Source: Dehalococcoidia bacterium
Lineage (GTDB): Bacteria > Chloroflexota > Dehalococcoidia > UBA2979
DNA: 64,000 nt
NCBI GenBank assembly: GCA_023228825.1
Contig: JALOAL010000003.1
Location: 200,302 to 264,301 of the forward strand
Direction: 5' to 3'
The notes below the pieces were generated by a model. The model was not told the DNA's origin and did not search any database. It saw nothing but the letters and a program-made list of their open reading frames with translations. How positions within the stretch are numbered: the stretch's first letter is position 1; each line of letters begins with the position of its first letter. This document shows positions 40,641 to 50,542 of this stretch, one piece after another. Both the position numbers and the translations under genes were made by a program.

Positions 40641-42677
40641 TTGCGTTACCAGGTCACGACCGTCGTCATTGGCATCGTCACGTTCGTGGCGCTGGGGGCG
40701 GCCGCCCTCTTCATCGGCCTCTCCCTCTCCTCGGGCGACGACGGCCGCCGCCAGCGCGCAGCCGAGGCCGAGTTCGAGGCGTTCCAGGCGGCCCTGCTCG
40801 CACGTGCGGACGGTCTTCGCGGCCACGCGGTCGGCCTCCTCCAGCAGGAGGAGGTCGTGCGCTTCGCCGTCACCGGCGGCTCGCCCCCCTCCCTCCTCAC
40901 CTTCGGCCGAGCATCGCGAGGCGGCGCGGACTACCTCCTGGTCTCCGGCCCCGGCCGCGCCCTGGTGTTCGAGAACGGGCTGATGGACTCCATCGTCCAC
41001 GGCGTCAACGACACCTCGCCGCAGGCCCTTGCCCTCCTGGACGGCGCGACGGCGGGCGGCATCTTCGACTTCGCGGAGGGCCCGGTGCTCGCCGCCGGCG
41101 CCGCCACCAGCCCCGGCACGGAGCGCGCCGCCGTGGCGCTGGGCCTGCGCCTGGACACGGAGGCGCTCGAGGCGCTGGCGGGGGGCGGCGAGCGGCGCGT
41201 CACGCTGACGTGGGCCAGCGACGGGAGCGAGCCGGACGGCGTGCGCGTGCAGGGCGGCGCCACCCCGGGCCGCGTTGCCATTGTCGGCCCCGTGGCTCTC
41301 GCGGAGGCGAACCGCGCGCTGGTCGCGGCCGTGGAGGTGCCGGCCTCGGTGCTGCCGGAAGCCGCGGATCAGGGGCTCTCGCGCTGGCTGATTGTGATGC
41401 TCGCCTTCGGCGGTGCAGGCATCGTCGCGTTCGGCGTGGTGGTGCGCGTAATGGCCGGCGGCATCGACGACGTACGCTCCGGCCTCCTCGCCGCGCAGGA
41501 GACCGAGGGCAACCCAGCCGTCCTCGACTCCCTGGCCGGCAGTGACGAGGTGGGACGCACGGCGGCGCAGGCCGCCGCCACGCTCCGCACCGTGCGCGAG
41601 CGCACCGTCGCCGCGATCGACGAGGCGCGCGTGGCCACGGCCAGGCAACTGCTGGGCGAGCACGTGATCCGGTCGATGCACGAAGGCGTGCTCGTGGAGC
41701 GCTCGGACACTACGTGCATCGTCCTGAACCCCGCGGCCACGGACCTGCTGCAGGTGGAGCCGGCGACCGTCCTGGGCGTGCGCAACGGCATCCGCGAAGT
41801 GCTGGGGGGCGCCCTCTACCAGCGCCTGCGCGAGCGCGCCCATGACCGTGACCTGGCTCAGCGCCTGGAGGTCTTCTCGCTGGGCGGCCGCGACCTCGCC
41901 TTCGACGCGTACGAGGTGCCGGAGTACCGCAGCGACGGCCACAGCCTGCTGATCATCATCCGAGACGTCTCCGCCGTCCTGGAGGTGGAGCAACTGAAGC
42001 GCGACGTAGTCTCCGTGGTCAGCCACGAACTGCGCACGCCGCTGACCGTGGTGGCCCTCTCGATCGGGATGCTGGACGAACCCGGCGCGGACCAGGCGCA
42101 ACTGGTGGCGGCCGCGGAGCGCAACGTGCAGCGCATGCGCGAACTGGTGGACGACATGCTTGACCTCGCTCGCCTCGAAAGCGGGCAGGCCACGCTGGAC
42201 CACGAGGCCCACAATCCGGTCACGCTGGTCCAGGAGGTCCTGCAGTTCCTGCGGCCGCAGGCGGAGGCGAAACAGGTCACCGTCCGCGACGCCGTGGACG
42301 GTGACCTCCCCGACGTAGTCGAAGTGGACCGCAAGCAGGTCCAGCGTGCGGTAACGAACCTGGTGAGCAACGCCGTGAAGTTCAGCCCGTCCGGCTCGGA
42401 CGTGTGGGTGGTCCTCCGCCCCGGCGGCGACTGGCTCTACATCGACGTGGCGGACTCCGGGCCCGGCATCCCGCACGAGGAGCAGGCGCGCATCTTCACG
42501 CGCTTCTACCGCGCCTCCAACACGCGCGAGCAGGCCACGGGGACGGGCCTCGGCCTGCCGATCGTGCGCCAGATCGCGGAGTTGCACGGCGGCCGCGCGG
42601 ACCTGCTTCCCACCGAGCAGGGCTCCTACTTCCGCATCACCCTCCCCGTCCGCGCCCCCACCCAGATCGAGGGCTAG
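40641..42677 (+). CDS. Orphan membrane sensor histidine kinase
   Basis: A 678-residue kinase: membrane helix near residues 5-27, an extracytoplasmic domain to about 245 (perhaps CHASE4-like), a second helix about 249-272, a HAMP-like link, a PAS-like domain (VIRSMHEGVLVERSD near 350), the phosphoacceptor His462 in VSHELRTPLT, N-box NLVSNAVKFS, G1 DSGPGIP and G2 GTGLGLPIV. No response regulator is adjacent. The TTG start at 40641 is the first in frame and gives a clean signal-anchor; no ribosome-binding site is obvious. The sensed signal is unknown. Confidence 0.88.
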   Translation: MRYQVTTVVIGIVTFVALGAAALFIGLSLSSGDDGRRQRAAEAEFEAFQAALLARADGLRGHAVGLLQQEEVVRFAVTGGSPPSLLTFGRASRGGADYLLVSGPGRALVFENGLMDSIVHGVNDTSPQALALLDGATAGGIFDFAEGPVLAAGAATSPGTERAAVALGLRLDTEALEALAGGGERRVTLTWASDGSEPDGVRVQGGATPGRVAIVGPVALAEANRALVAAVEVPASVLPEAADQGLSRWLIVMLAFGGAGIVAFGVVVRVMAGGIDDVRSGLLAAQETEGNPAVLDSLAGSDEVGRTAAQAAATLRTVRERTVAAIDEARVATARQLLGEHVIRSMHEGVLVERSDTTCIVLNPAATDLLQVEPATVLGVRNGIREVLGGALYQRLRERAHDRDLAQRLEVFSLGGRDLAFDAYEVPEYRSDGHSLLIIIRDVSAVLEVEQLKRDVVSVVSHELRTPLTVVALSIGMLDEPGADQAQLVAAAERNVQRMRELVDDMLDLARLESGQATLDHEAHNPVTLVQEVLQFLRPQAEAKQVTVRDAVDGDLPDVVEVDRKQVQRAVTNLVSNAVKFSPSGSDVWVVLRPGGDWLYIDVADSGPGIPHEEQARIFTRFYRASNTREQATGTGLGLPIVRQIAELHGGRADLLPTEQGSYFRITLPVRAPTQIEG

Positions 42678-42778
42678 CACTTCTGGCCCCCTTGCGGCGC
42701 GCCGCGAGAAGTGGCATCCTCCGCCGTCCGCGCTCGCTCCACGCACCCCCGGCGCGCCACTGATCGAGGAGGCTCGGA

Positions 42779-43372
42779 ATGCCGTCGCCTGATGGCCCTA
42801 TCGGCAGGCGGGTGGTTGTGGTCGGGACGACGTCCAGCGGCAAGAGCACGCTGGGCGCCAGGCTCTCGAAAACCCTCGGTGTGCCGTTCGTGGAACTGGA
42901 CGCGCTCAACTGGGAGCCCAACTGGCATTCTGTGGCCGAGCACGATCCGGCCGAGTTCGAACGCCGCATCCGAGAGGCTACCGAGGGCGACGGCTGGGTG
43001 GTCGCCGGCTCCTACTCGAAGTTCTCGGAGCGCACCTTCTGGCCGCGGCTGGAGACCGTGGTGTGGCTGGACCTGCCGCTGCGCCTCGTGCTGTGGCGGG
43101 TGGTCACCCGCTCCTGGCGTCGGTGGCGGACGAAGGAACTGCTCTGGGGGACGAACACCGAGAACCTCTGGACGCACCTGAAGTTGTGGAGTCCCGACTC
43201 CCTGATCTACTGGGCCGTGACGACGCATCGGGTCAAGCGCCGACGCTACCTGGCGCAGATGACGGACCCCGCCTGGGCGCACATCCGTTACATCCGCCTC
43301 ACCACCCCCGCAGAGGTCGAGGCGTTCGCACGAGCGGTCGAGGCGGGCACCGCTTCCGCCACAGAGGCCTAA
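42779..43372 (+). CDS. P-loop nucleotide kinase-like protein (FlaR/adenylate-kinase-related)
   Basis: A 197-residue P-loop protein with Walker A GTTSSGKSTLG, the VELDALNW acceptor-type segment and a lid rich in Trp/Arg (LWRVVTRSWRRWRTKELLWG). It resembles the small adenylate-kinase-related group sometimes called FlaR or topology modulation proteins, of uncertain substrate. ATG 42779 has GAGGAGG upstream. The sensor kinase ends 101 bp before. A role in DNA topology should not be inferred from the family name. Confidence 0.82.
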   Translation: MPSPDGPIGRRVVVVGTTSSGKSTLGARLSKTLGVPFVELDALNWEPNWHSVAEHDPAEFERRIREATEGDGWVVAGSYSKFSERTFWPRLETVVWLDLPLRLVLWRVVTRSWRRWRTKELLWGTNTENLWTHLKLWSPDSLIYWAVTTHRVKRRRYLAQMTDPAWAHIRYIRLTTPAEVEAFARAVEAGTASATEA

Positions 43373-43450
43373 CCCGGGGGCTACCATCGTCCGGCCACCA
43401 TCACCGAACGCGCGCCTCGATCCAAGGGGGCGACGAGACAGGGGGACAGG

Positions 43451-44116
43451 ATGGCGGAACGACTGCGGTTCTCGGCGGCGGCCGCCTACCGACACCTCCG
43501 CCAGGTCGACCCTGTCGTCGGCCGCCTGATCGAGGAGCACGGGCCGTACCGGCCTCGACCGGCCATGGACCACTACGAGTCGCTACTACGCACGGTCATG
43601 TTCCAGCAGTTGAACGGCCGCGCCGCCTCCGCCATCCAGGAGCGGTGGATGGGCCTCTACGGCGGGCGCTACCCCACCCCCAGCGAGTTACTGGCCACCA
43701 CGGACGAGGCGTTCCGCGCGGTGGGCGTCTCCCGCCAGAAGAGCGGCTACCTGCGCGACATCGCGGAGCGCATGCTCTCGGGCGCCCTCGACTTCCGGCG
43801 CCTGGACGAGATGTCGGACGAAGCGATCGTGGAACAGGTGACGGCGGTCAAGGGACTGGGCGAGTGGTCCGCGCACATGTTCCTGATGTTCCAACTCGGA
43901 CGGCCGGACGTGCTGCCCATTGGCGACTTCGGGGTGCGCAACGGGATGCGGCTAGCCTACGGCCTGCGTGAGATGCCCTCGCCCGCCCGCGCTCGGGAGA
44001 TCGGCGCGCCGTGGGAGCCCTACCGGTCCGTGGGGGCGTGGTACATGTGGCGCGCCACCGAAGGCATCACCGAGTACGTGAGCGACACGGAGCCCGAGGC
44101 CACGCCCGCAGGGTAG
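43451..44116 (+). CDS. alkA: DNA-3-methyladenine glycosylase II (AlkA-like)
   Basis: A 221-residue HhH-GPD base-excision glycosylase without the AlkA N-terminal domain. VKGLGEWSAHMFLMF is the helix-hairpin-helix and the Asp in PIGDFGVRNG is the catalytic residue. It removes alkylated bases from DNA. The ATG at 43451 follows GGGGGACAGG. Its last codons and TAG stop lie in the first unit of a 17-bp tandem repeat, giving the ATPAG C-terminus. Confidence 0.9.
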   Translation: MAERLRFSAAAAYRHLRQVDPVVGRLIEEHGPYRPRPAMDHYESLLRTVMFQQLNGRAASAIQERWMGLYGGRYPTPSELLATTDEAFRAVGVSRQKSGYLRDIAERMLSGALDFRRLDEMSDEAIVEQVTAVKGLGEWSAHMFLMFQLGRPDVLPIGDFGVRNGMRLAYGLREMPSPARAREIGAPWEPYRSVGAWYMWRATEGITEYVSDTEPEATPAG

Positions 44117-44157
44117 CCACGCCCGCGGGGTAGCCACGCCCGCGAGGTAGCCACGCG
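44100..44157. repeat. 17-bp tandem repeat at the alkA stop codon
   Basis: CCACGCCCGCAGGGTAG, CCACGCCCGCGGGGTAG and CCACGCCCGCGAGGTAG follow head to tail, with a partial fourth unit. The TAG stop of alkA ends the first unit and recurs in each copy. Confidence 0.9.
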
Positions 44158-44232
44158 GCTACCGGGCGGGCCGAGGCGCCCCCTCGTACCGGGCTCGTGC
44201 CGGGATCGCCAGCCCCTGCCCCGCCTCACTCC

Positions 44233-44238
44233 TATACT
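44233..44238 (+). promoter_or_regulatory. Possible -10 element of the formyltransferase gene
   Basis: TATACT stands 76 bp before the ATG at 44315, in a 198-bp gap whose left part is the 17-bp repeat. There is no clear -35. Confidence 0.33.
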
Positions 44239-44314
44239 GGCGCGAGCAGTGAGTCGGCAGCCCTCGGCAGCGCGTAGGCGCGGGGGCGTACGGTAACGGC
44301 AAGGATCCCCACCC

Positions 44315-45220
44315 ATGCGCATTGTCCTCTTCGGCCAGGCTGCCTTTGGCAAGGATGTCCTGGAGGCGCTGCTCGCGGCGGGCGAAGAGGTGGTGGGCGT
44401 CTCCACGCCTCGACAGGACACGCGCCCCGACCCGCTGTTCGAGGCGTCCACGGCGCACAAGATCCCCGTCATCGAGACGCCCAGCCTGCGGCAGGACGAG
44501 CCCTTCCAGCGCTACCTGGAGTGGAAGCCGGACCTGCTGGTCTTCGCCTTCGTCACTGACATCGTGCGCAAGCGCGTGCTGGACGCGGCCACCTACGGCG
44601 CCATCCAGTACCACCCCTCCCTGCTCCCCCTGCACCGAGGCCGCGCGGCCATGAACTGGGCGATTATGTCCGGCGCCACCAAGACCGGCCTCTCCATCTT
44701 CTGGGTGGACGAGGGCATCGACACCGGCCCCATCCTCCTCCAGCGCGAGGTGGAGATTGAGCCGGACGACTCCGTGGGCTCGCTGTACTTCAACCGCCTC
44801 TATCCCATGGGCGTGGAGGCGCTGGGCGAGGCGGTGCGGCGGGTGCGGGAGGGCAACGCCCCGCGCGAGGAGCAGGACGACGTCGACGCCACCTACGAGC
44901 CCCCCGTGGCCGATGAGCACGCCCGCATCGACTGGCACCAGCACGGGCGGGTGGTGCACAACATCATCCGCGGATGCGACCCGCAGCCCGGCGCCTGGGC
45001 CATCGTCCGAGGCCAGCCGGTTCGCCTCTTCGGCTCCCACTGGCGGCCCGGGCACCCGGACCAGCCCCCCGGCACGGTCATCGCCACCGTGGACACCAGC
45101 GTGGAGATCGCCACCATCGGCGGCACGCTGACCATTGACCGCGTCCAGCGCGAGGGCCAGCCAAAGGCGCCAGCGGTGGACGCCCTCCAGGCAGGCGACG
45201 TGCTGGAGCGTCCGTCGTAG
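44315..45220 (+). CDS. Formyltransferase-fold protein (10-formyl-THF hydrolase-like)
   Basis: A 301-residue protein of the formyltransferase fold with an OB-like C-terminal domain. YHPSLLPLHRG and IFWVDEGIDTGPILLQ, with His and Asp of the active site, resemble the N-terminal domain of 10-formyltetrahydrofolate dehydrogenase more than tRNA formyltransferase, where NVHASLLP carries an Asn two before the His; here that position is Gln. Either Fmt or a formyl-folate hydrolase/related transferase is possible. The ATG at 44315 is unambiguous. Alanine dehydrogenase follows after 72 bp. Confidence 0.78.
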   Translation: MRIVLFGQAAFGKDVLEALLAAGEEVVGVSTPRQDTRPDPLFEASTAHKIPVIETPSLRQDEPFQRYLEWKPDLLVFAFVTDIVRKRVLDAATYGAIQYHPSLLPLHRGRAAMNWAIMSGATKTGLSIFWVDEGIDTGPILLQREVEIEPDDSVGSLYFNRLYPMGVEALGEAVRRVREGNAPREEQDDVDATYEPPVADEHARIDWHQHGRVVHNIIRGCDPQPGAWAIVRGQPVRLFGSHWRPGHPDQPPGTVIATVDTSVEIATIGGTLTIDRVQREGQPKAPAVDALQAGDVLERPS

Positions 45221-45292
45221 TCACTTCTGTCCGGCGCAGCCAGGTGTGCGCGACCGTTCGCGCGGAGCATTGTGCGCAGTGAGGAGAGCCAC

Positions 45293-46411
<1,119 letters not shown>

Positions 46412-46436
46412 GGGTTCCGCTCGTCCGGAGCCCGCG

Positions 46437-47357
46437 TCAGACCTCCAGCACGCCCGTGGCCACGAGCACGGAGGAGCCGCCCACGCGCACGTGGCCCACA
46501 GCCCCCGGGGCGCCCTCCACCTGGATGTGGAGCCAGGACGGGCGGCCCATGGCCGCGCCCTGCAGGTTCACGATGCCGCGCGCGTCCGCCACGGGCACCA
46601 GCCCGTGCTGCACCAGGTAGCCGCCCAGCGGCCCGCAGGCGCCGCCGGTGGCGGGGTCCTCCATGATGCCGAGCACGGGCGCAAACATGCGGCTGTAGGC
46701 GGTGGCCGGCGGGTCGCCCGCCTCCCCGGGGTCGGTCGTGAAGACGTAGTAGTGGTCCAGGCCGCGCTCGATGGCCAACCGTCGCATCACCTCCAGGTTG
46801 GGCGCGGCCCGGTCCACGGCCGCGCGCGAGCGCAGGGGCACGAACAGGAACGCCACGCCCGTCGAGACCACCTGTAGCGGCACGTCCGGCGCCAGGTCGG
46901 CCGCCTCGAGGCCCACTGCGGCAGCGACCGCCTCGCGCGTGGGTGCGTCCTCGAACGTCTCTCCGAAGGCGGGCACGCGCTGGGTCATCCATGCGAAGCC
47001 CAGCGCCTCGCCGGCCCACTCCAGGTCCACCGGCGTGGGCCCCACGTTCAGGCCGAACGTGAACCGCAAGGTACCCGGCACGATCTCGCCCTCCCGTACC
47101 AGCGCGAAGGTGGTGCCAATGGTGGGATGCCCGGCCATCGGCAACTCCTGCGCCGGGGTGAAGATGCGCATCCGCACGTCTGTGCCGTCCCCCTCTGCCG
47201 GGAGGACGAACGTGGTCTCCGAGAACGCCATCTCGGCGGCGATGGTCTGCATCTGGGCGTCGCTCAGCCCTCGGGCGTCCGGCAGCACCGCCAGTGGGTT
47301 GCCCTCGAAACGGGTGTCGGTGAAGACGTCATAGTGCAGGTAGCGGTACTCGGTCAT
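46437..47357 (-). CDS. PhzF-family isomerase/epimerase
   Basis: A 306-residue PhzF-like protein with the two-domain diaminopimelate-epimerase fold. YDVFTDTRFEGNPLAVLPD and AFSETTFVLP, the latter holding the catalytic Glu, are typical; DPATGGACGPLGGYL is the second-domain motif. Members isomerise phenazine precursors or other small acids, and most have no known substrate. It converges on alanine dehydrogenase and diverges from the MFS gene by 126 bp. Confidence 0.9.
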   Translation of the reverse strand: MTEYRYLHYDVFTDTRFEGNPLAVLPDARGLSDAQMQTIAAEMAFSETTFVLPAEGDGTDVRMRIFTPAQELPMAGHPTIGTTFALVREGEIVPGTLRFTFGLNVGPTPVDLEWAGEALGFAWMTQRVPAFGETFEDAPTREAVAAAVGLEAADLAPDVPLQVVSTGVAFLFVPLRSRAAVDRAAPNLEVMRRLAIERGLDHYYVFTTDPGEAGDPPATAYSRMFAPVLGIMEDPATGGACGPLGGYLVQHGLVPVADARGIVNLQGAAMGRPSWLHIQVEGAPGAVGHVRVGGSSVLVATGVLEV

Positions 47358-47445
47358 AGCGGCTCCATCACGGCTCGGGGTGAAGCAGGCAGCCTAGAGG
47401 CTCGCCCGCCTGACGGCGAGACGGATCCGGACAGGCGAGGGAGGC

Positions 47446-47451
47446 TAGAAT
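47446..47451 (+). promoter_or_regulatory. Possible -10 element of the MFS gene
   Basis: TAGAAT lies 32 bp before the ATG at 47484. No -35 is evident. Confidence 0.3.
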
Positions 47452-47483
47452 CCCCCCGTCGAAGGCGCAGGCCCTCGGCTGGA

Positions 47484-48755
47484 ATGGCGCTCATGCTGCT
47501 TCGCACCGTCCGGCGCGCGCTCGGCCCCCTCCTGGAGCACGAGCAACTACTGATGATCAGCATCTCCACGGTGCTGGTCATGGCCGGCCAGGGTGTGATT
47601 TCGCCCGTGCTCCCGCTCTTCGCGGAAGAACTGGGCGTGGGCGCCGCCGTGATCGGCCTCACGCTCTCCTTCTTCGCCCTGGCGAGGCTCATCCTCAACG
47701 TGCCGCTCGGCCTCCTGTCTGACCGCTACGGCCGGCGCGTGCTGCTGGTGAGCGGACCGCTGGTCACGTCCCTGGGGATGGTGGGATCCGGGCTGGCGGG
47801 GGACATCTACCAGTTGCTCGCGTGGCGGTTCGTGGCCGGTGCGGGCTCCGCGATGTACATGACGGGCGCCCAGATCTACCTGGCGGACATCTCCACCGCG
47901 GCCACGCGTGCGCGCTTCATGGGCACGAACCAGGGCGCGCTCCTGCTCGGCGTTTCCATTGGCCCTGCGGTCGGCGGCGCGGTGGCGGAGTTCTGGGGCC
48001 TGCGCGCCCCCTTCTACCTGGTGGGTGCGTTCGCCCTCATCGCCACGGTCTACGCCTACCTCCGCCTGCCGGAGACGCGCCACCTGGCGGAGGCGGCGCC
48101 CGCACCCGAGCCTCCGCCGGCGGGCACGAAGGCCCCGAGGCGTGCCTGGGTGACGTTCGCCCTCTCCCGCGACTTCCTCGCCGTGGCCGCCGTGACGCTG
48201 GCCATCTTCTTCACCCGCACGGCGTCCAGGCAGACGATCATGCCGCTGCTGGCCTCGGCGCGCCTCGGGTTCAGCGCGGGGATGCTGGGCGTGCTGTTCA
48301 CGGCCATGTCCGTGGTGAACATGCTGCTGATCGCGCCGGCGGCGTTCATCGCGGACCGCTACGGTCGCAAGGCGGCCATCGTCCCCAGCGGGCTGGTGAC
48401 GGCCGCGGCCCTGCTCATCCTTGGTGTCTCCAGCACCACGCTCGTCTTCGTCACAGGCGCCATGGTGCTGGCGCTGGGTACCTCCATCGCCGGCCCGGCG
48501 CCGGCCGCCTACGCGGCGGACATCTCCCCACCTCACCTCCGAGGGCTGGGCATGGGCATGTACCGTTCCTCCGGCGACATCGGCTTCATGGTGGGGCCGC
48601 CGCTGCTGGGGCTGGTGGCGGACGCCACCTCGTACGGATGGGCGCTCGCCGTGAACGCGGCGCTGATGGCCGTCGCCGCGCTGTTCTTCCTCACCGCGCG
48701 GGAGACCGTCCAGCGCGTCGCACCTGCGCCGTCCAAGGCAGCCGTACGCCAGTAG
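47484..48755 (+). CDS. MFS transporter, multidrug-efflux-like
   Basis: A 423-residue major facilitator with about 12 membrane helices. The loop 2-3 motif LGLLSDRYGRRVLL and the repeated ADRYGRKAAI in the second half mark the MFS fold; YMTGAQIYLADIS and the Gly-rich helix 5 suggest a drug/proton antiporter-like member. The ATG at 47484 is favoured by position before the first helix; another ATG is 9 bp downstream. The substrate is not inferable. Confidence 0.9.
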   Translation: MALMLLRTVRRALGPLLEHEQLLMISISTVLVMAGQGVISPVLPLFAEELGVGAAVIGLTLSFFALARLILNVPLGLLSDRYGRRVLLVSGPLVTSLGMVGSGLAGDIYQLLAWRFVAGAGSAMYMTGAQIYLADISTAATRARFMGTNQGALLLGVSIGPAVGGAVAEFWGLRAPFYLVGAFALIATVYAYLRLPETRHLAEAAPAPEPPPAGTKAPRRAWVTFALSRDFLAVAAVTLAIFFTRTASRQTIMPLLASARLGFSAGMLGVLFTAMSVVNMLLIAPAAFIADRYGRKAAIVPSGLVTAAALLILGVSSTTLVFVTGAMVLALGTSIAGPAPAAYAADISPPHLRGLGMGMYRSSGDIGFMVGPPLLGLVADATSYGWALAVNAALMAVAALFFLTARETVQRVAPAPSKAAVRQ

Positions 48756-48804
48756 CCTCCACACGCCCCCCACCGCTGGGGACGGCATCACCGAGGGGAA
48801 AGAC

Positions 48805-49218
48805 ATGCCGAGGGTCACCGAATACCGCATGCGCGTCCGCTCCACGGACATGGACTCGGACCGCATCGTGAACAACGCGCACTACTTCGAGTACTTCCAG
48901 GAGGCGCGCCTGGACCACCTCGCGGCGATCCGGGTGACCGGGCAGCCTCGGAAGCCCGGCGACGGTGGCCGCACGTTCACGCTGGCGGAGACCACCTGCA
49001 CGTACCGCAGCCCATTGCGCCACCGGGACGACATCGTGGTGCGCGCATGGACGAAGGAGGTGCGCAACCGCAGTTTCGTGCTGGGCTACGAGATCGTGCG
49101 CCAGGACTCGGGCGCACTGGTGGCGGAAGGCTCCTCCGCCCAGGTCTGGCTCGACGCTGAGGGCGCTCCCACGCCTCTGCCAGACGCCGTCCGCCAGGCG
49201 CTGCAGGACTCGCTCTAG
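48805..49218 (+). CDS. Acyl-CoA thioesterase, 4HBT/YbgC type
   Basis: A 137-residue hotdog thioesterase: RSTDMDSDRIVNNAHYFEY resembles the YbgC active-site segment in which an Asp supports hydrolysis. It should cleave short or aromatic acyl-CoA. ATG 48805, GGGGAAAG upstream. It follows the MFS gene by 49 bp and converges with a PaaI-type thioesterase, starting the hotdog-rich cluster. Confidence 0.88.
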   Translation: MPRVTEYRMRVRSTDMDSDRIVNNAHYFEYFQEARLDHLAAIRVTGQPRKPGDGGRTFTLAETTCTYRSPLRHRDDIVVRAWTKEVRNRSFVLGYEIVRQDSGALVAEGSSAQVWLDAEGAPTPLPDAVRQALQDSL

Positions 49219-49225
49219 CCCGTCC

Positions 49226-49729
49226 CTATCGCGGGATCGCGTCCCAGCCCAGCGCCGAGGCCACCCGCGCTTCCTCGTCCGGGGGGAGGCGGAGGAAGAG
49301 CGCACTCGCCTCGGCCAGGCGCTGGCCCTCGGCGTCTTCCACGTGCGCCTCCACCTCCAGGCGGCGGCCACGCTCCGTGGTGACGGCGGCGCGGATCAGC
49401 AGGTCGCCCGTGGAGGGGACGGGACGGCGATAGCGCGTCTCCATGCGGGCGGTGACACCCAGCGCACGCGACCTGGACCACATGGCCCACGCCATCGACT
49501 CGTCCATCAGCGTGACCAGGACGCCGCCGTGCAGGACGCCCGGGAAGCCCTGGTCCGCCTCGCGCGGACGGTAGCGACAGAGGATGGCGCCGGAGTCCGG
49601 CGTCGCATCCGGGTCGCGCTCGAAGCGCATGTGCAGGCCGTGGGCGTTGCGATCGCCGCAGGCGAAGCAGACCTGGTCGTACTGGCGCGGATCGAAGTGC
49701 GGATCGGCGGGGCGGCCAGGGGCGTCCAT
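49226..49729 (-). CDS. PaaI/YbdB-type hotdog thioesterase
   Basis: A 167-residue hotdog protein of the UPF-like acyl-CoA thioesterase group with CFACGDRNAHGLHMRF near residue 21 and FPGVLHGGVLVTLMDESMAWA, in which His-Gly-Gly and Asp are typical of PaaI. The N-terminal CxxC is common to this group. Substrate chain length is unknown. It is 4 bp after the MaoC-like gene, so the four minus-strand genes form an operon. Confidence 0.87.
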   Translation of the reverse strand: MDAPGRPADPHFDPRQYDQVCFACGDRNAHGLHMRFERDPDATPDSGAILCRYRPREADQGFPGVLHGGVLVTLMDESMAWAMWSRSRALGVTARMETRYRRPVPSTGDLLIRAAVTTERGRRLEVEAHVEDAEGQRLAEASALFLRLPPDEEARVASALGWDAIPR

Positions 49730-49733
49730 CCGG

Positions 49734-50132
49734 CTACCGGTAGCGGACGCTGGCCGTGCCGGTCAGCAGCACCTCGCCGCCCTCGTCCGTGCAGGTGACC
49801 TCGTAGGTGGCGAGGCCGTCCGCGTCCTTCCGCAGGTCTGCCCGCGCGATGACGGTGACGGGGGTGAGCGCGGGCGAACGCCAACGCACCTTGAGCGTGC
49901 CGGTCTCCGCCCACGTCAGCCCGAACCCCTGCGTCAGCGCGTCCGCCACAAGGCCCAGCACCAGCATGCCGTGGGCCACGGGCTGCCCGAAGGGCCCGGC
50001 GTACGCCTCCGGCGTCTCGCGGTGGATCGGGTTCGGGTCGCGCGCGGCCTCGGCGTAGCGGTCCACACGGGGCTGGTCGATGAGGCGCGTGACCGTGAGG
50101 GTCTGCGGAGCCTGTGCAATCTGCGATGCCAT
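49734..50132 (-). CDS. MaoC-like dehydratase, catalytic small subunit
   Basis: A 132-residue hotdog protein with ARDPNPIHRETPEAY, the hydratase Asp/His pair, and GQPVAHGMLVLGL. In mycobacterial HadAB and ChsH-type enzymes a short catalytic MaoC subunit works with a short non-catalytic partner, and the gene just upstream is such a partner. The ATG at 50132 overlaps the upstream stop by one base (TGATG). Confidence 0.85.
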   Translation of the reverse strand: MASQIAQAPQTLTVTRLIDQPRVDRYAEAARDPNPIHRETPEAYAGPFGQPVAHGMLVLGLVADALTQGFGLTWAETGTLKVRWRSPALTPVTVIARADLRKDADGLATYEVTCTDEGGEVLLTGTASVRYR

Positions 50133-50542
50133 CACGCGGTCACCCCATCCGGCAGCACCATCACGGAGATCTTCATCGTGGTGATCGGCGCCCCGCCCGC
50201 GTCCGTCAGGTTCGCCTCGAACGCCGCGATGACGGCGCCACGACGCTCCGAGAGCGCGCTGACGCGCATCTCCAGTTCCATGGGCTCGTCAATCCGCGCG
50301 GCGCGGTGGGACTCGTGCTCCTGGCCCGTGTGCATCACCCCCTTGGGGATGGCCACCGTGCTGAGGAGCATCGCAATGGCGATGGCGTCAATGAAGATCG
50401 GCGGGACGTGCTCCGCCCAGACCTCCGGGGACTCGCCGGTGGAGTCCAGGTAGGCCTGCACTTCTGCGGCGCTCACCGTCAGCGGGAAGCGCGCGAACGC
50501 CTGGCCCTTGACCAGGTCCGCGAACTGCAGCGAGTGGGTCAT
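50132..50542 (-). CDS. FAS1-like/MaoC-N dehydratase, non-catalytic small subunit
   Basis: A 136-residue hotdog protein with the N-terminal dehydratase pattern YLDSTGESPEVWAEHVPP but without the Asp-x4-His pair. It probably pairs with the adjacent catalytic MaoC protein as a heterodimeric (R)-hydroxyacyl-CoA dehydratase. The ATG at 50542 forms an ATGA overlap with the HxlR regulator, and its stop overlaps the MaoC start. Function is inferred from pairing. Confidence 0.78.
   Translation of the reverse strand: MTHSLQFADLVKGQAFARFPLTVSAAEVQAYLDSTGESPEVWAEHVPPIFIDAIAIAMLLSTVAIPKGVMHTGQEHESHRAARIDEPMELEMRVSALSERRGAVIAAFEANLTDAGGAPITTMKISVMVLPDGVTA

Noticed and set aside
40551..42746. 731-codon antisense open frame over the sensor kinase
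   Set aside because: Kinase H, N and G boxes lie on the plus strand; antisense frame has no motif.
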